Shown piece after piece: positions 44,846-58,147 of a DNA stretch of 64,000 bases. Positions within the stretch are counted from its first letter, which is position 1, and every line of letters starts with the position of its first letter. Origin of the DNA: Pyrenula massariospora (lineage: Eukaryota > Ascomycota > Eurotiomycetes > Pyrenulales > Pyrenulaceae); assembly GCA_021030905.1 (NCBI GenBank), contig JAGFMI010000010.1, positions 372,001-436,000 of the forward strand. Direction: 5' to 3'. The notes under the pieces were generated by a model that saw nothing but the letters and a program-made list of their open reading frames with translations, ran no database searches and was not told where the DNA came from. The position numbers and the translations under genes are program-made.

Positions 44846-47800
44846 GGTGGACTCGTGGGACATTCTCAGATAGGTAATCCTTCACGTCTCGAGAGTCGTC
44901 ATGTACGAACAAACAGGTACTCAGCCTCCGACAAACTCCCGGATCTGGGTCTCCGGGACGCTTGCTTTTAAGGACTCCCTTGTAAAGAAGGCACGGAGCA
45001 GGGTGGTACAATTAATGTACGCAGCACGTGTGTCGAGATCGTTGAATGCTATGGAGTCTGACGCCTCAGGGCGGGGAGGTTTAGACTTCGAGTGGAGCTC
45101 CAGTTACCGCCGCTCGCCCACACTCGCCGCGGCGAAGCACAATAATATAATTTATAAGATCCGGTATGACCAGGTCCCCATGCCGTGGTGGGTGTGTATC
45201 GTCTTCAGTCCCGGGCGTCCAGAGGGGAGAGAAAAAATGGAGCAGGCACCACCGTCCAAGGCTGCAACGGCCGGGCAAAATAAGTGTCAGCTTGCCAGGC
45301 TAGGTAGCTCTAAGTTGAAGCTTGTACGCTCGAAAGCGGTAAGATGCCGGCTATGCCTGGAACCAGTATCCTGGGCGCAGAACGTGCAGAACACATATGC
45401 GCTGCAACCAGGGCGGACGGCTCAAACCGAGAGTGATGATGCACTTGTCACAGCAGACACGTGCGGCCAGAGGGGCTGTCGATCAGATGGACCAAGCGGC
45501 ACACTCGGCCACAGTCCTCGAATCGCCCGGGCTCGTCAGCTCCTGGACATGATTGATGCAGGATCGGATGTGCAGGACTGGCGAGGTCTCACAAGTCAGG
45601 AGGAGGAAAGGTGGGAGGTGGTGGGTGGGGGCCACGAACGCTCTCGATGCCCACATGCCCCGTCGCTGTGGGAGAACGGCGGAAGGATGGCGAGACGCAG
45701 ATCCTTGGGGTGGAGGAGACGACGGTTGGCCGGAAGCGAGCCAGGGCGTTGGGCCCCGTTAGATCGTTGCCGTGGTGTTGAAGCTTATGACGGTGATGGG
45801 GCAGGGAGCTGGCAGCCAGTGGCCGGGCAGATATCCAGCGAGACGGCCCACGCAAGTTCACGCCAACCAGAGATCCCAAGTCGACGACCGGATTGGACCG
45901 ATATAGACACCAATTGGCACAGGCTGAATTCCGACTTGTCCAACCTCATCAGCCCATCGGCTCGGCATTCAACACGCTTCGTACTGTGCACGCCTCTCCA
46001 AGGCGTCTTTCCACCGCCTCCCGGTCAAGCTTTTGGCGATCTCTATCCACCGGCAATAGGGGCACTTTCTCGCAGCAGACACCGGATACGGCCAGGTCAG
46101 GATTTGATGCCTACGGACTACGTGAACTCGCAGACCCCAAGATGCGGACCTCTTCGACCTCCACCACATCGAGACCAGAACGTCCCCTGCAAACCTCGGT
46201 TGTTTGCATCACCACCGGTTCCTGATCGCCCATGTCAGCGCGTGGTCGATGGTCCGCACCATCCATGTTCCTCGTGTTCCCAGGGACCAGGTTCGGAGGC
46301 GTCTGGCCAGGTCAAGTCATTATTGGAAGGCCAGCTTTGGAACCCACCCACACCGTCTTCCGAGGGGTTTTGCACACAGCAATATACCACATTCTTCCTC
46401 TGGGAGTCGGTGTATGAGGATGGAGCGGGTCAGCCCTATGGGGTTCCGCCACGGTAATACTTCCTCTCAGCGCGGCCACCACGCGAGTCGGGCCCGACGG
46501 AAGGTGATGAACCTCCCGCACTGGGTTGAATCCTACAACATTAAGCGACAGACCCGGCTAAAAGACAGTCGAGACGTTAATCTCCTGACCTGCCTGGACG
46601 CGAAGATACAGCTTTCTAGCGGATGTTTCACTCCGGACCGTGGGGGCTAGCGAGATAGACTGTGGGACCTGACTACTGAACCTGGCCGTTTAAGCCTGCT
46701 ATCGAGTCAGGCGATCTTAGATTCGCCAATCTCTGGCGTGAAATAAATCTCCAGGACCTATTATCCGACAAGGATCTATTTCCAGGATTTTCATTTTACA
46801 ATACCTGCAGGAAGCAGCCAGCGTCCATCCAATGTTCCTCGCCATGGGCAAGAAACACACGACATCGACAGACAAGAATTCACTGGCCTCTCACACACAA
46901 AGGTGCTCAATATGATTGGCTTACTACAAGGCACTTCGTTGCGAATATCTAGCTTCCGTCCACTAATCTTTCCAGATCCCAATTAATCGACCCGCCGATC
47001 TCGCTTTCATATTTGCCCCGTCCCTACCCTCTTCAGGGGCTAAAACTCGTCTCGGTATTCGATGAACCGCTCTCCGGTTGCCGCGCCCCTAGTGACACCA
47101 ATGCTTCTGTCCATAGGTTAGATCCATGATCCATCCCCGGTTTTAGTAACCCTATCTGCAATGACTAAAGGACCCACAGGTCTTCCATTGGCCGGTCTGA
47201 CGAGGTACGGTGCGGCTCTGACCCCGCGGTACCTTGTTCTCGTGGCCTATATAGTATTTAAAAAGCCCGGGTAGCAGGTACCAAATATTGACACCAGGGA
47301 AAGGGTCCGTTTTGCCATCCAGTGCTATTGTAGAGACTGACAGGGATGGGTGACAGGGTCGTTTCGGTGTGGTCTTCTCTTCCTTGCCTCTTCTCCTACC
47401 CTGCTTCCGTTCGCAGATATGTCGTGTACCATTCCAGACCATTGATACAAGGTAAACGGTTGAGCAAGATGGTCGCCTGTTCGTGGAATCTTCGCCCCGA
47501 GGTCGTAGCCCATGTATGTGTAAGGTATGTATGCATGTATGTACATTTTCGGGCCGAGCCCTCAACTTGTCCTGAATTGTTTAAGTCTGCTTCAGCAACA
47601 CTATTGCATTTCAGATCCATCATCACGCTCAGCGAAGATTCCCTTAATCCATCACTGGATATCTCGACAACGGGTCTCACAATAAAACCTGACACCCAGT
47701 CAACCTTAGTGGCTGCCTTCCACACACCATCAGAGGCCGAAACTTGCCCCCTCAGCCGCTCCCACAGCCCTGGTCTATCTTTGATCTTCGACGCCTGCAT

Positions 47801-50800
47801 ATGCACGCTGTCCCACGTTTGCCTCACAGCCTGATTCCAGAATTTCTCCCCATTCAACCTTAACAATAGAATTGGTCGCGCGAAATTTTCCCTTGACAGC
47901 TTCTCGCCTGTACGCATCCACCCTGTCATTAAGACGCATGACATAGTCCCCCTGCATGAGGTTCCCAACCTTCCACGACTGACCGTTCTCGCGACCAATA
48001 CCACATTGGTATTAGATGCTGCCAAATTCATAGATTCATCTTTCTGTGAAGATTCTATTCGTTGAGCTCTGCGTAACTAAGTCCCTGAAGCGGTGCGTCA
48101 ACTCCTCTTGGCTTTCCTAATGAAGGTGGAGCACTTTACCGAACCATCTTCTCGCGCTTAGCCCCCGTCCATCTCCAACCGCCCTGCCGTGCGTCTTTTG
48201 TTCGATATCTTCCCTGCTCTCTCCTATCCATTTCCATTCGTTGTCGCCATCTCCTGCTCTTTTCATCCATTCCTTACTTCTTCGGGGGTACTACCTCTTC
48301 GGGATTCGATGCCTTGAGGAACGGCACGACGGTCAACGAAACCGGTAGCGCGGTTAAGAATCTCTTTCGGCTTCGGACAAGGTCCGAGATCGAGATTTGA
48401 GTACCCGGCTGACCTCAGTAAAAGGAATGCAATATTCTTGTCTTCTCGCTGGCCCCACCCTCCTGTGACTATCTGATGCATTGCCGCCATCCCTAAATGA
48501 ACCATATGTCTCAAAGATACATATCCGATTCGATGAAAACATATAGCCAATTCAACACAGCTTACGGTCCCGCGCAAGGACCTGCAGGCACACCTTAGCT
48601 TCCAATGAGCGGCTATCGGGCACCTCACGTTTCAGAGTTCTAAATGTGACATAACATCTTTGAAGTACGTGGGGGATCTGGGGAGGTACGGCTCGTCAAA
48701 AGGACATGAATGCGGGTAAATCTGCAGGCACATCTCAGCTCATATCAAATCATACCTCTTGCGTCACCCGGGTCGGAATCCTCTAATTCCCCGTCTTACT
48801 CTTTACCTTATCTAACAATCCGTCTTCTTCAATGTCCCTTTTGAGTTTTGCTCCTCCTTGGCATCTCTATCGGACCCGTTGATTTGATTTTCTTCATTCA
48901 TCATTTATTTAGCTACATCAACGTCTCTTAATGCTATAGATGTATACGGCAAAAGTATTACAGCCCTACCTTGATGATGCAACTCTCCATCTTACTTCTT
49001 GCCTTATTTCTTCTACCTGTCATCATCCTTCTCTATCTGCTTTCCTTTTTCATCTTCTCCACTCCGTCGGACCGACAGTTCCGCAGATGTGACAGGATCT
49101 GTTACTTTTAGAAGGAACCTGGTTCAAGCCAATCGGTCTTAAGCATGGATATCGGGCGGGAGAATATCATTCGGCAGGGAAACCACCGTATATGTTGCAT
49201 GAACACGAAAGATCGTCGATCATAGGACAAGTCTGATCTTGCGCTATCTAGCGCAATCCCAAGCGCCTTGCCGAATAGCCTGCCGAATCCATAGGCCAAT
49301 GATTCCCCTTAATGTCAACGTCAACGGTCTTTTCAGCCCCTACCTCTAGGTCAACAATTTCGAAGCGACATCATCCAAGGCATAGCTAGAGGCAGCCTTA
49401 TTTCGGCGTCCCCGAAGCTTTGCGAAGCAGACGGCGGATTCCGTACAAGGGAACAAAGGTAAAGATTTTCGCGATGCAAGACACATTTCAAGTCACAGCC
49501 TGAGCTCTTTGGCTGGAAGGCCCCACATACGTGGACGTGCATGATTTGTCTGACGACGCTTCCGAGGACATGCCGTGACCATGTTCCGTCTTTCCTTGAC
49601 GTCTAGGCTCAATCTCAAATCTCACTATCCTACTCACGCCCGCTCAACATCGTCAAGGTCAACGCCGACAAGAACTCTCTGCTTTTGACTCTGGTGTTCT
49701 TACTACTTTCTACCATTCACATCATCCGCTCCTCTATGTTCATCTTCATCTCTATCCATCAAAGTCGCTTGGCACTATCTCTCGTCCACTCGTATATCTC
49801 TATCGAATCCCGTTTCTCAAATGGTCAAAGACCACCATCACAACGATTTCAAACGTTGTTGTCCCTAGCTTTCGCTCCTCTAAACTCTTCATCACCAGTG
49901 CTCCCACCGCTGATGATTAAAGTCTACGTCCTCATCTCTAAGTCCCTCCTTGACCTCCTAATTGTATTGTTCAGCCTCCTGCCTTTCATCTCCATCTATT
50001 TCTCACCTTCTCAAAGCACAGGTTGTAAACAGAATATACATCCACAATATCAGCACACAAACCCTTCTAAATATAATTGCATTTGCCTCTCTACTACCGG
50101 ACCAAATTTGTATCCCACATATTTCAAACCCCTTCGTGTCGCGCTGCGAAGTCCCTTTTTCTAGATATTCATCCTCTCTACGGACGCCAACTCTCCACAG
50201 ATCGCAATTACACTCAGGTACGTGATTTAAATAACCCTTCAGCAGGCAGATTGCGACGGCCTCACGTCCCTAAAAACCTCCAATCCCTCAATGTACCCTT
50301 GCACTTCACCGAGAATGTAATTAGTACAGCCTCCATTGAGCTGGTATAACGTGCTTATATCGCCACTTCACCGCTAAGCTCACCGACCCCGGATCTTCCC
50401 CTTCTCACTTAAATTTTGGGCGGCATGCATTACTTTCTCATCGTCTGTTTTTCTCTACTTAGCAAAGAAACTCACCACCAGCCATATACAAATTTCAAGG
50501 CCCGCAGCACCAGCAACGATGCGCCCAATAGTGAAGGAGATCATGAATTCTCACCAAGAATCCTCACCTATCCATGGTCCTTGCAATTAAGTGAAGAGCT
50601 ATGGGGATCGTGTTGTATCCAAGAGACGATATAGAAATAAAATCTTATTCGTGCATCGTACCTTTTCTTGACTTTTTATATACCGAGGTTCTTCGTATCT
50701 ATATCATGTCAGATTGTTATAGCTGTTCTGTAATGGGGATGGCAAAGATGTTTGCCTTATATCTCCATTTTATCACCAGAGAATAGTACAACTCGGCACG

Positions 50801-52123
50801 TTCACAACAAATCTCCCCCTCGCGCGACCAAGTGCCGTACCGTACTGCAAACCTATCAAATATGCCCAAAAACCACAGTCACAGTCCCAAAAGCTTCCCG
50901 CTATCGATCAAGAATGGCGCATTCAGCATGCATCTCCGAGGAAATCAAATGAGTCTTACCAGGCTGCAAAATCAAATTGCATACCGGATCCAGAAAGCCT
51001 GGTTATACAACTATCACCATCCAGACAGCACCTACTAGACTTGCCCAACCCCTTTCTCTTCCCCCTTCCCACTTCCCTGTCTCCTCTCATTTCCCTATCT
51101 TCCCCCAGTATGCCTTGAACATCTCATCGATTCTTCCTCTTTATCTTGTTGTGCAAGTCCACATCTTGCCCATCAGTTATATATCAGCTTTCAAGAAATA
51201 CGCTCCAACAACCCAAGCACAACCATAGACCAACCTCATGCAAAACCATTCCCATCGGCATAATTTCCCAACCCCATCGCCCCTGCAGGAGAAAACCCTC
51301 CATCTACACAACAAACAGACAACCAGCTCATAAACCGCGCACAAAACACCTCCTCCCTTCCCCTTCTCTTGCACTTCACCCTCCCCCCAACTCAACCTAC
51401 TCTCCTACCTTTCCCCCCTTTCTTCCGTACATACCCCTAAACAACTCCATAACCCAAGACAAAAATCTAATTTCAGTCTAAAACACAAATTCCATAAAAC
51501 CAAAAATCCTCTCTACACTCTCCACCTGACACTGAAAGTCCTAGCAATCTTGCTGCATACAACCTTTCAAGCAAAGCAGGAAAGACGGTACGTGCAAGAG
51601 GCAGTATCTACCTCCGAACTCTTGAACTGCCCGAGAAGGCACGACACGACTTCACTCAACTCTACTCGACACATAGCTGGACTGGCCCTACCTGCATTCG
51701 ATCCTGCTATCCATCCTCTCCTTTCCATCTCCAGACCTTCCAAAAATCTATCAGCCTCATCCAACCTCCCACCCCACGCCCATCATCCTATCCCCCCAGC
51801 GGCCTATCCCTCTAGCAAACCCCCCTCCCCATTCCCTTAAACATCCTCAGCTCACCCTCAATCACGACCCAAACCCCCCCCCATCAACTCTGATCCATCC
51901 ATCTACCAACCAGTCCCCTCGAGACCTTGGCCTTGTACACGCTCGATGCCAAATACTAGATCCCACATACCGTCTCCCCGTGCCCCTCTAAGTTAGGTTA
52001 TGTTAGGCTAAATTAGTCGAGCAGAGCAGCCTCTCTCCCTCCTTCCCTGACCCTCCTTAGGATTTGGCGGACGGTGAGCCAGGTTGGAATAGGTAGACGA
52101 GAGTGGAAAGGGACGAGGTAAGG

Positions 52124-52155
52124 TATGTGTGTGTGGGTGTGGGTGTGGGTGTGTA
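52124..52155. repeat. TG-rich microsatellite
   Basis: TGTGTGTGGG/TGTGGG units in tandem, about 30 bp. Confidence 0.85.
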
Positions 52156-52549
52156 TTATGCTGGTCAGTAGGGAGATACGAAGATACGTAGACAAGTAGA
52201 CAGGCTTCTAAAGACGTTTTCGTTTTACCAGATACGATATGGTACGAACAGTGAAAGCGTGATCTAGTAGACTTTAGTAGAGCAGATCGAATCGGATTGG
52301 GGTGTTCCCATTGTCACAGCCCAAGCCAAGACGAGGTGAGACGGGAGGGAAGGAAAGACATGAAAGAGAAATAAAGTGAAGGGATGCAGTGCAACTAAAG
52401 GTCATATGTAAACATGTACACTCACATGGAAGGTAAAACAGCTGCACACTTCCCGAGTTGGTGAGAGAAGATAAGTTATAAACGAATTCAGAAGTGTAAT
52501 TAGGTCATATAAGAATGTATATGGAAGTAATAGTTGAAGTCCTCTGATT

Positions 52550-52576
<27 letters not shown>
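52550..52576. repeat. (GA)n microsatellite
   Basis: About ten GA dinucleotides with one interruption. Confidence 0.85.
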
Positions 52577-52580
<4 letters not shown>

Positions 52581-53580
52581 TCAGAATCGTCGGTAAACAA
52601 TTCATAGCGTCCAAGTGCCACTGACAATATTGGGTAGGGTAGAACATGTATACACTCTTCCTAATGTCTGCATCAATATTTACTGTTAGCTGCAAGTTTG
52701 AGATATGAACCCTAACGCAGTACATAGAAACGGGGAGGAGAATGCATGTGTTCATATCTTCATAACAAGCTATCTTTGCCAGCTCACTCAAGGAAAAGGA
52801 TGGAAAGCTATTATCAATGCACTCATTCGCAAGTATAGCACGCTCTTCAACTCGTCCGCTTTCGGCCCCATGACCATTAACAACCCCGGAAGCGACCCTA
52901 ACCATATCCATCGCCTCAAACCCATTTGCTTGTAATGCTGGAGCCTCCTCGCTCGCGTGTGAATGTACCATGAGGCTCTGGTCCAGACAGTGTCCCTTTT
53001 GAACAGCCATCCATCCATTACCATGCAGCAAGTACCCCAACCTAGCAACTTCATTCTCTCTTCAATCACACCACAACGTCCTCATTCTCCATGGTCACGA
53101 ACCCTCAGCATATCAAGTGAAGAACACCAAAAACAATATCGGATCCGTAATAAGAAAGGAAAACGGGCAAGGGGGAAAGATCCGGGAAGGGGGACATCGA
53201 GTGGGGAATATCGGATTATGCAAATTGTCGATCACACGCCGAACCCGCAATCTATTGCTAGCATGCAGCTCGAAGATGTTTCTTTGCACCATTTCCAACG
53301 CCGGTATGTCATAGGCTCGTACTTTCGATGGTGTAGCAGAGATTTGATCTTAGACAATACTCGGTATCGCTAGCACTCGCTCTTGGTGAACGTCGGTTGC
53401 AAGAATAGTGGAGATTGTTGCCGCTTGCCGAAGGTTCAAAGGAGCGCAATCAGACGAGCCCTGGATCATATTCGAAGCAGCATACCCAGAGCTCGACTCG
53501 GAAATTGGCGTATAAGATGGCGCAAGCCAGAAAGGAGAGGCTGAAGGTGACACCTTGAGAGTGCCACCGTTCTGGCGGGT

Positions 53581-55188
53581 TCAGTACATCCAACCATCAC
53601 CCGGGCCATCATTCCGCCTCGTCCGATGACCACTAGCGGGACTAGGTTTCAAGAAACCCGTGCCCATAGCAGCACCTTTGGAAGCAGAACGAAGCCTAAC
53701 GCCGAAGACTATGAGATTAGTCAGACTCTATTCAAACAGTCTCCCGACCCAAGCGTGACAGAACAGCACTGAAGGTAGAGGAGAAGATCCCTTACACGGA
53801 ACCGGAGATTGCAGATACTCACATCCTGTCGCTTCCTCCTACCGCACGGTTGGTGTCGGGTGTGTCGACATTGCCACTAGCACCACGGTCCATGACCTTG
53901 CGGCGAGGTCCAGACATAGCGCTTGGCTTATTAGCAGCTGAACCATGCTGAGGAGTGGGAGCACCCGCGGTCGCTGCATTGGTTCCACGGCGTGGCTTGT
54001 CATCGTCATCACCACCAGTCTGGTTTCCAGCAGCTTGGGCAATAGCCTGGGCATTCTTCTGGTATTTGTAGACAGTCCAGTCGAACACGTAGTCATATTG
54101 GAAGGATTCGCGGACAAAGAGATCACGGAAGATCTTGCGAAGGTAGGAATAGTCGGGCTTGTCATCGAATCGGAGGGACCGGGTGTAGTTCAAGTAGATG
54201 GCGAACTCGTTGGGGAAGCCACGGCATAGAACCTCGGTGGGGGTGGTCATCTTCTTTTCCATAATCCTGTCGTACTTTTGCTTTTTGGTGGCCGCTTTCA
54301 AGCCTTGCCATGGGAGGGATCCACGACAGAAGTAGAGCATAACATATCCGAGAGACTCCATATCATCACGACGAGATTGTTCGACGCCAAGATGAGTGTT
54401 GATACTAGCATATCGAGCTGTACCAGTCAGGTTCTTGTTCTCGCGGTATGGGATGTGGAAATGGGTCTTTGGGTCACGGTATTTCTTTGCAAGACCAAAA
54501 TCGATGACATTGACTTGATTGCCGCGTTTACCGATACCCATCAAGAAGTTGTCTGGTTTGATGTCACGGTGGATGAATGATTTGGCGTGAATGTATTCGA
54601 TCCGGGAGATGAGCTGGTCGGCAAGAAGCAGGACGGTCTTGAGGGAGAATTTGCGATTGCAAAAGTTGAAGAGATCTTCTAAGCTGGGACCCAGAAGATC
54701 GAGGACCATGGCGTTGTAGTCACATTCGGTACCAAACCAACGAACGAAAGGAATGCCGACACCACCGGCCAGTGACTTGTACACACGAGCTTCATATTCG
54801 AGTTGAGGGTGCTTGGCTTTGACGCTTTCAAGCTTGATAGCAATTTCCTCACCAGATATGATGTTGGTACCTGAGTTGTTAGCTCAACGGAAAGAGATTT
54901 AGATACGATGGTAGCCTTACCAAGATAAATGTCACCGAAACTACCGCTGCCAATTTTCCGGCCGATACGGTATTTATTCCCCACGCGGAGGTCCTAAACA
55001 AAGTATTAGCCATGCTCTTGCCGGGGATTATACAGATGTCGTGAGAAGATAAGTGTGACGACTAGACAGTAGATTGTTTTAAGATTTGGAAAGAGATTTA
55101 AGTTCCTTCAAGTCTTTTGACAATCCATTCCATGAAGCATCAAATTATCCTGTAACATAGGATGAGGGAGGCCCACCATTGTAGTCAT
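53581..55188 (-). CDS. Casein kinase 1 (CK1 delta/epsilon type), 415 aa
   Basis: Ser/Thr kinase related to Neurospora CK-1a, Aspergillus CkiA and fission yeast Hhp1, with roles in the clock, DNA damage response and polarity. Exons 55188-55177 (12 nt, MTTM), 54993-54921, 54870-53823 and 53695-53581 close to 416 codons. The glycine loop is GSGSFG at 19-24, catalytic Lys is Lys41, HRDIKPDN holds Asp131 and DFG is at 152-154. The CK1-type SIN in place of APE is visible ([11 protein letters not shown]). The last splice joins SDRM to [11 protein letters not shown]; without it the protein would stop 38 residues early. The tail is Gly/Pro/Ser-rich with no C-terminal CC palmitoylation motif, so this is the nuclear/cytosolic type rather than the Yck1/2 type. 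Confidence 0.95.
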
Positions 55189-56763
55189 CTTGACGCGTGC
55201 TGCTGAGATTGCTCAGCTCCAAGGAGTGTTGAGAATAAGAGATCGTTCGATGGAGGTTACCGTCCTTGAAACGACGAAGAGAGGATGGAGGGTGTAGTGT
55301 GGCAGTAGAGTTGGACGGTCGGAAGGCGTAGATATCGGAACGTCTGTGAGCCTGTTTCGGAAGCCGCGCGAGTCAGCCTCACCTGGCCAAACAAGTGAAA
55401 GGAGGGAAAACAAGTCGAACCAGCAAGGTGTGACAATTCAAGATTGTTGCACTATCCGCTGTGAATAACAAGGATGGATTGTGATAGGGCTAAACAGCGT
55501 AATTCTGGGGACGAACCTCGAGGTGATCAGGTGGCTTGGGATCGTGAAAGGATCTGGTGGTGATCTCGGCTGAAAGGGAGACGTGGCTTATCCCAGGTCA
55601 CGACAGTCACCCGTCAAGCAGCTGCTCCAGATGAGCACAGTAAAGGAAAGGGTGGCCGAAGGAGGTCGATAGAGGGTTGTGGGAGAGAGAAAGAGACGTT
55701 GGAGAGCAGGAGGTGAGGCTCGGGAGCGATGGAGTTGGAAGTGAGGGCTTAACCTTGCGAGTTAACGTTGGGCAGGATGATGGAAGGGAAGTGAGTGTGG
55801 AGTGGAGTGGGCGGTGTGGCCAGTCGCCGCCTTTCGCCTGGCCTTGGCGCGGGTGCCGGGCGGCCGCCAGAGGCATTTTCCTTTTCATTTTCCTTTTCCT
55901 TTTCATCGTCTGCGCACCGCTGCTCCGACGGTGGAGACCGCACCCAGCGAGAACAATGCAGCGCCATTAAAGCGCCCTCACAAAGGCAATGGCTCGATCC
56001 GATCCATGCACCCCCAATTGACCGTCAATCTCCTCCTCGACACAATCGCATGTCTGTGTGGCTGATCTATCCCACATTTATCGGCTGGGATCTCGCGGGC
56101 TTGACGATTTAGGGCGCATCTCCCGGCGGCTGTTCCAAGAATGGGAGGTTCGTTTGCACATTGATTGCCTTACTATTCTTGTCACATTCCTCGTTATGCA
56201 TAAAACAGCGGTGCCTCAGAACAGATCCGACCACAACGGGATGGAGCTACAAGGTACCTTTCTCAAGTCCTGGACAAAGATTTCACAGCGACCTCGCTTC
56301 CTCAAATCCCGTCATGCCACTTGGTGTTGCATTACTTGGCTGCCTTATAATGGCGAGCGGCAAACCATTTCCCCGCCCACCCCTTCACATGCATCGTGAC
56401 AACACTGACAAAGTTTCACCGTTCTTTCTTCCGTGCGCCAGTCCCTTCTCCCTCTACAATTACGTAGCAGCGATGAATACAGGTGCAGCTAGCACATTCT
56501 CTTTGAATTGCACGGAGCATTTGGTCGCAGCCGTAAGTGACTGATATGTGTACTCTGCTAAAGTGTCAATTTCGGATTGACTGCAGATTTTTTCCGGTCA
56601 TTGGATCCCATCTCGTCGAGGGCATGTTGGCGACTTCGCCGCTGTCCCAATCATTACTTGTTGCGGAATAATTGGTCACTTCTCACCTGGAGCTTGTCCA
56701 ATCCAAAAGCCAGCTTGTCTTGATTGAGTGTCCATCAATGAATCAGCACTAGCAAATGAAGCA
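55189..56763. other. CK1 5' region
   Basis: 1.6 kb upstream of the CK1 start and downstream of the HAD gene. It contains GAGA-rich stretches (about 55610-55700) and a TTTTCCTTTTCC-type tract (about 55870-55910). The small frames are chance. Confidence 0.5.
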
Positions 56764-58108
56764 TTACTCGAATGGTGTCTTCCAAGCCGAGTCTTTGAGC
56801 GCCCACTGAACAGCTTCCTTCACATCCTCTTGAATGGCTCTTGGAGCCCATGCTGGTGTGCCTTCCCTGAAGATGCCTGTGCGCACTAATATACTTCTCC
56901 ACTCCGTCTGAAGTGGGCTCTTATATGTGTTTGCCCCCCTGATATCCGATTCTGGGTTGTCTCCTACCATATAGACTTTCTTCAATGGAGGGAAGTCTCC
57001 TGGGTAGATGTGCTTCCTATGAGCTACCAGTCGCTTCTCTGCAAAGGAGTATGTTGGCTCAAATGGCTTCCCAATCATTTTCTTTTGCAACTTTATTCCT
57101 TCCTTTGGGCCGCCAGTTAGTGCCGCCCAAAGCCCCTCAAGAGCTTCCCTGAACCCACCTTGACCTAGTCGAGGGAGGTGATACTTTGCTGCCCAGAGAA
57201 GATCCGGATTCGAAAAGTATAGTGGAGGTTGCTCGTCTTGCTGAAAGCCACGATTTGGTAAGGACCAGTCATTGTTCTTTTTAGAGTAAGTGCCAAGGAT
57301 GCCCTGCTCTGACAAGAGAGTGTCAAGTATGACCTGCATGTCAAGGGCCCAGTCTCGAGGGTCATTGAACACCAATATAGCATCGATCTTCAGGCTATTG
57401 GGAGGAGAATTAGGGTTTATTGGACGAGGGAGAGGGCGGGCAAATGAAGAGTAGTATGATTTAAAGTTAGAGGCAAATGGCCAGATTTCGGGATGCGCAG
57501 CGTAGATGTCGCCAGGAGTAATGACGTTTGTGAATCCGTAACTGTCCGATTTCAGAAAGTCATACTGAATTATTCAAACGAAATCTTGAAATCTTACGAT
57601 TCTGCAACATCACGGCATTTCCCTCCGTCTCCGCCGCACACAAGAATGCATTTTTCAGCGAGAGAGCCTTCGCCTTGAGCTAGCTCGGCAAACGGTGTAT
57701 GGCTCTGGACGAACATGCTTGTGTCCAACGGCGTCTGCAGCTTGCTGCTCAACTCTTTGACTCTCTCGACTTCTCCCTTGCCGCCGCCATTGGTCAAGAG
57801 GATGAAAGGTATCTTCTGTTGCTGTAGATAGGCAAGAGTCTGGGACGCTCCGGGTATTGGGGTAGCGCTACGAAGGAGAACCCCATCGATGCTATGATAA
57901 TCTGTCAGCAATAAATTTCGAGAAGTGGAACAGATCTAAGCTCCTACTCGAAGGCGAACCCAAAGCTAGGAATGCTCGGAGGATACTGTTTGCTGTAATG
58001 GCGCAGCAAAGGCGGCGCTTTGAGAGTTGGCGGTCGGAAAATATACGAATGTGGTTTTAGAGTTAAGAGACAAGAGTTTATCGTCCATGAAGCAGCACGA
58101 ACTCGCAT
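56764..58108 (-). CDS. HAD-superfamily hydrolase, CECR5/YKR070W-like, 410 aa
   Basis: HAD subfamily IIA phosphatase-like protein; yeast YKR070W and human CECR5/HDHD5 are mitochondrial with unknown substrate. Exons 58108-57948, 57891-57598 and 57541-56764 close to 411 codons. Residues 1-45 are Arg-rich with no acid (MRVRAASWTI, LLRHYSK), a good mitochondrial presequence. Motif I FAFDIDGVLLRS spans the first splice (nucleophile Asp54, Asp56). Motif II is PFILLTNGGG. The second splice joins VAES to YGFTNVITPGDI, matching the family. VFNDPRDW follows in the cap domain, and VYMVGDNPESDIRGA is motif IV near the C-terminus. All catalytic positions present. Confidence 0.92.
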
Positions 58109-58147
58109 CGTTCTCGCAGTAATTCATGTCCATACGGGACTGGGGCG

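Larger units (their letters stand above)
44846..53580. other. 8.7 kb gene-poor region upstream of the bZIP gene
   Basis: No gene with a recognisable domain. A 518-codon plus-strand frame (44901-46457) has the basic, low-hydrophobic composition of translated GC-rich promoter DNA. From about 47.6 to 52 kb the plus strand is strongly pyrimidine-rich with CT runs, giving artificial hydrophobic frames such as 49685-50164. A 212-codon minus-strand frame at 52402-53040 is made partly from a GA repeat. The region may be promoter, long UTR or lncRNA sequence. Confidence 0.5.

Noticed and set aside
49685-50164. 159-codon plus-strand frame with hydrophobic stretches
   Set aside because: The hydrophobicity comes from CT-rich DNA (Leu, Ser, Phe, Ile codons); there is no family resemblance.
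52402-53040. 212-codon minus-strand frame
   Set aside because: Part of it translates a GA microsatellite as SLSLSL, and the rest has no recognisable domain.
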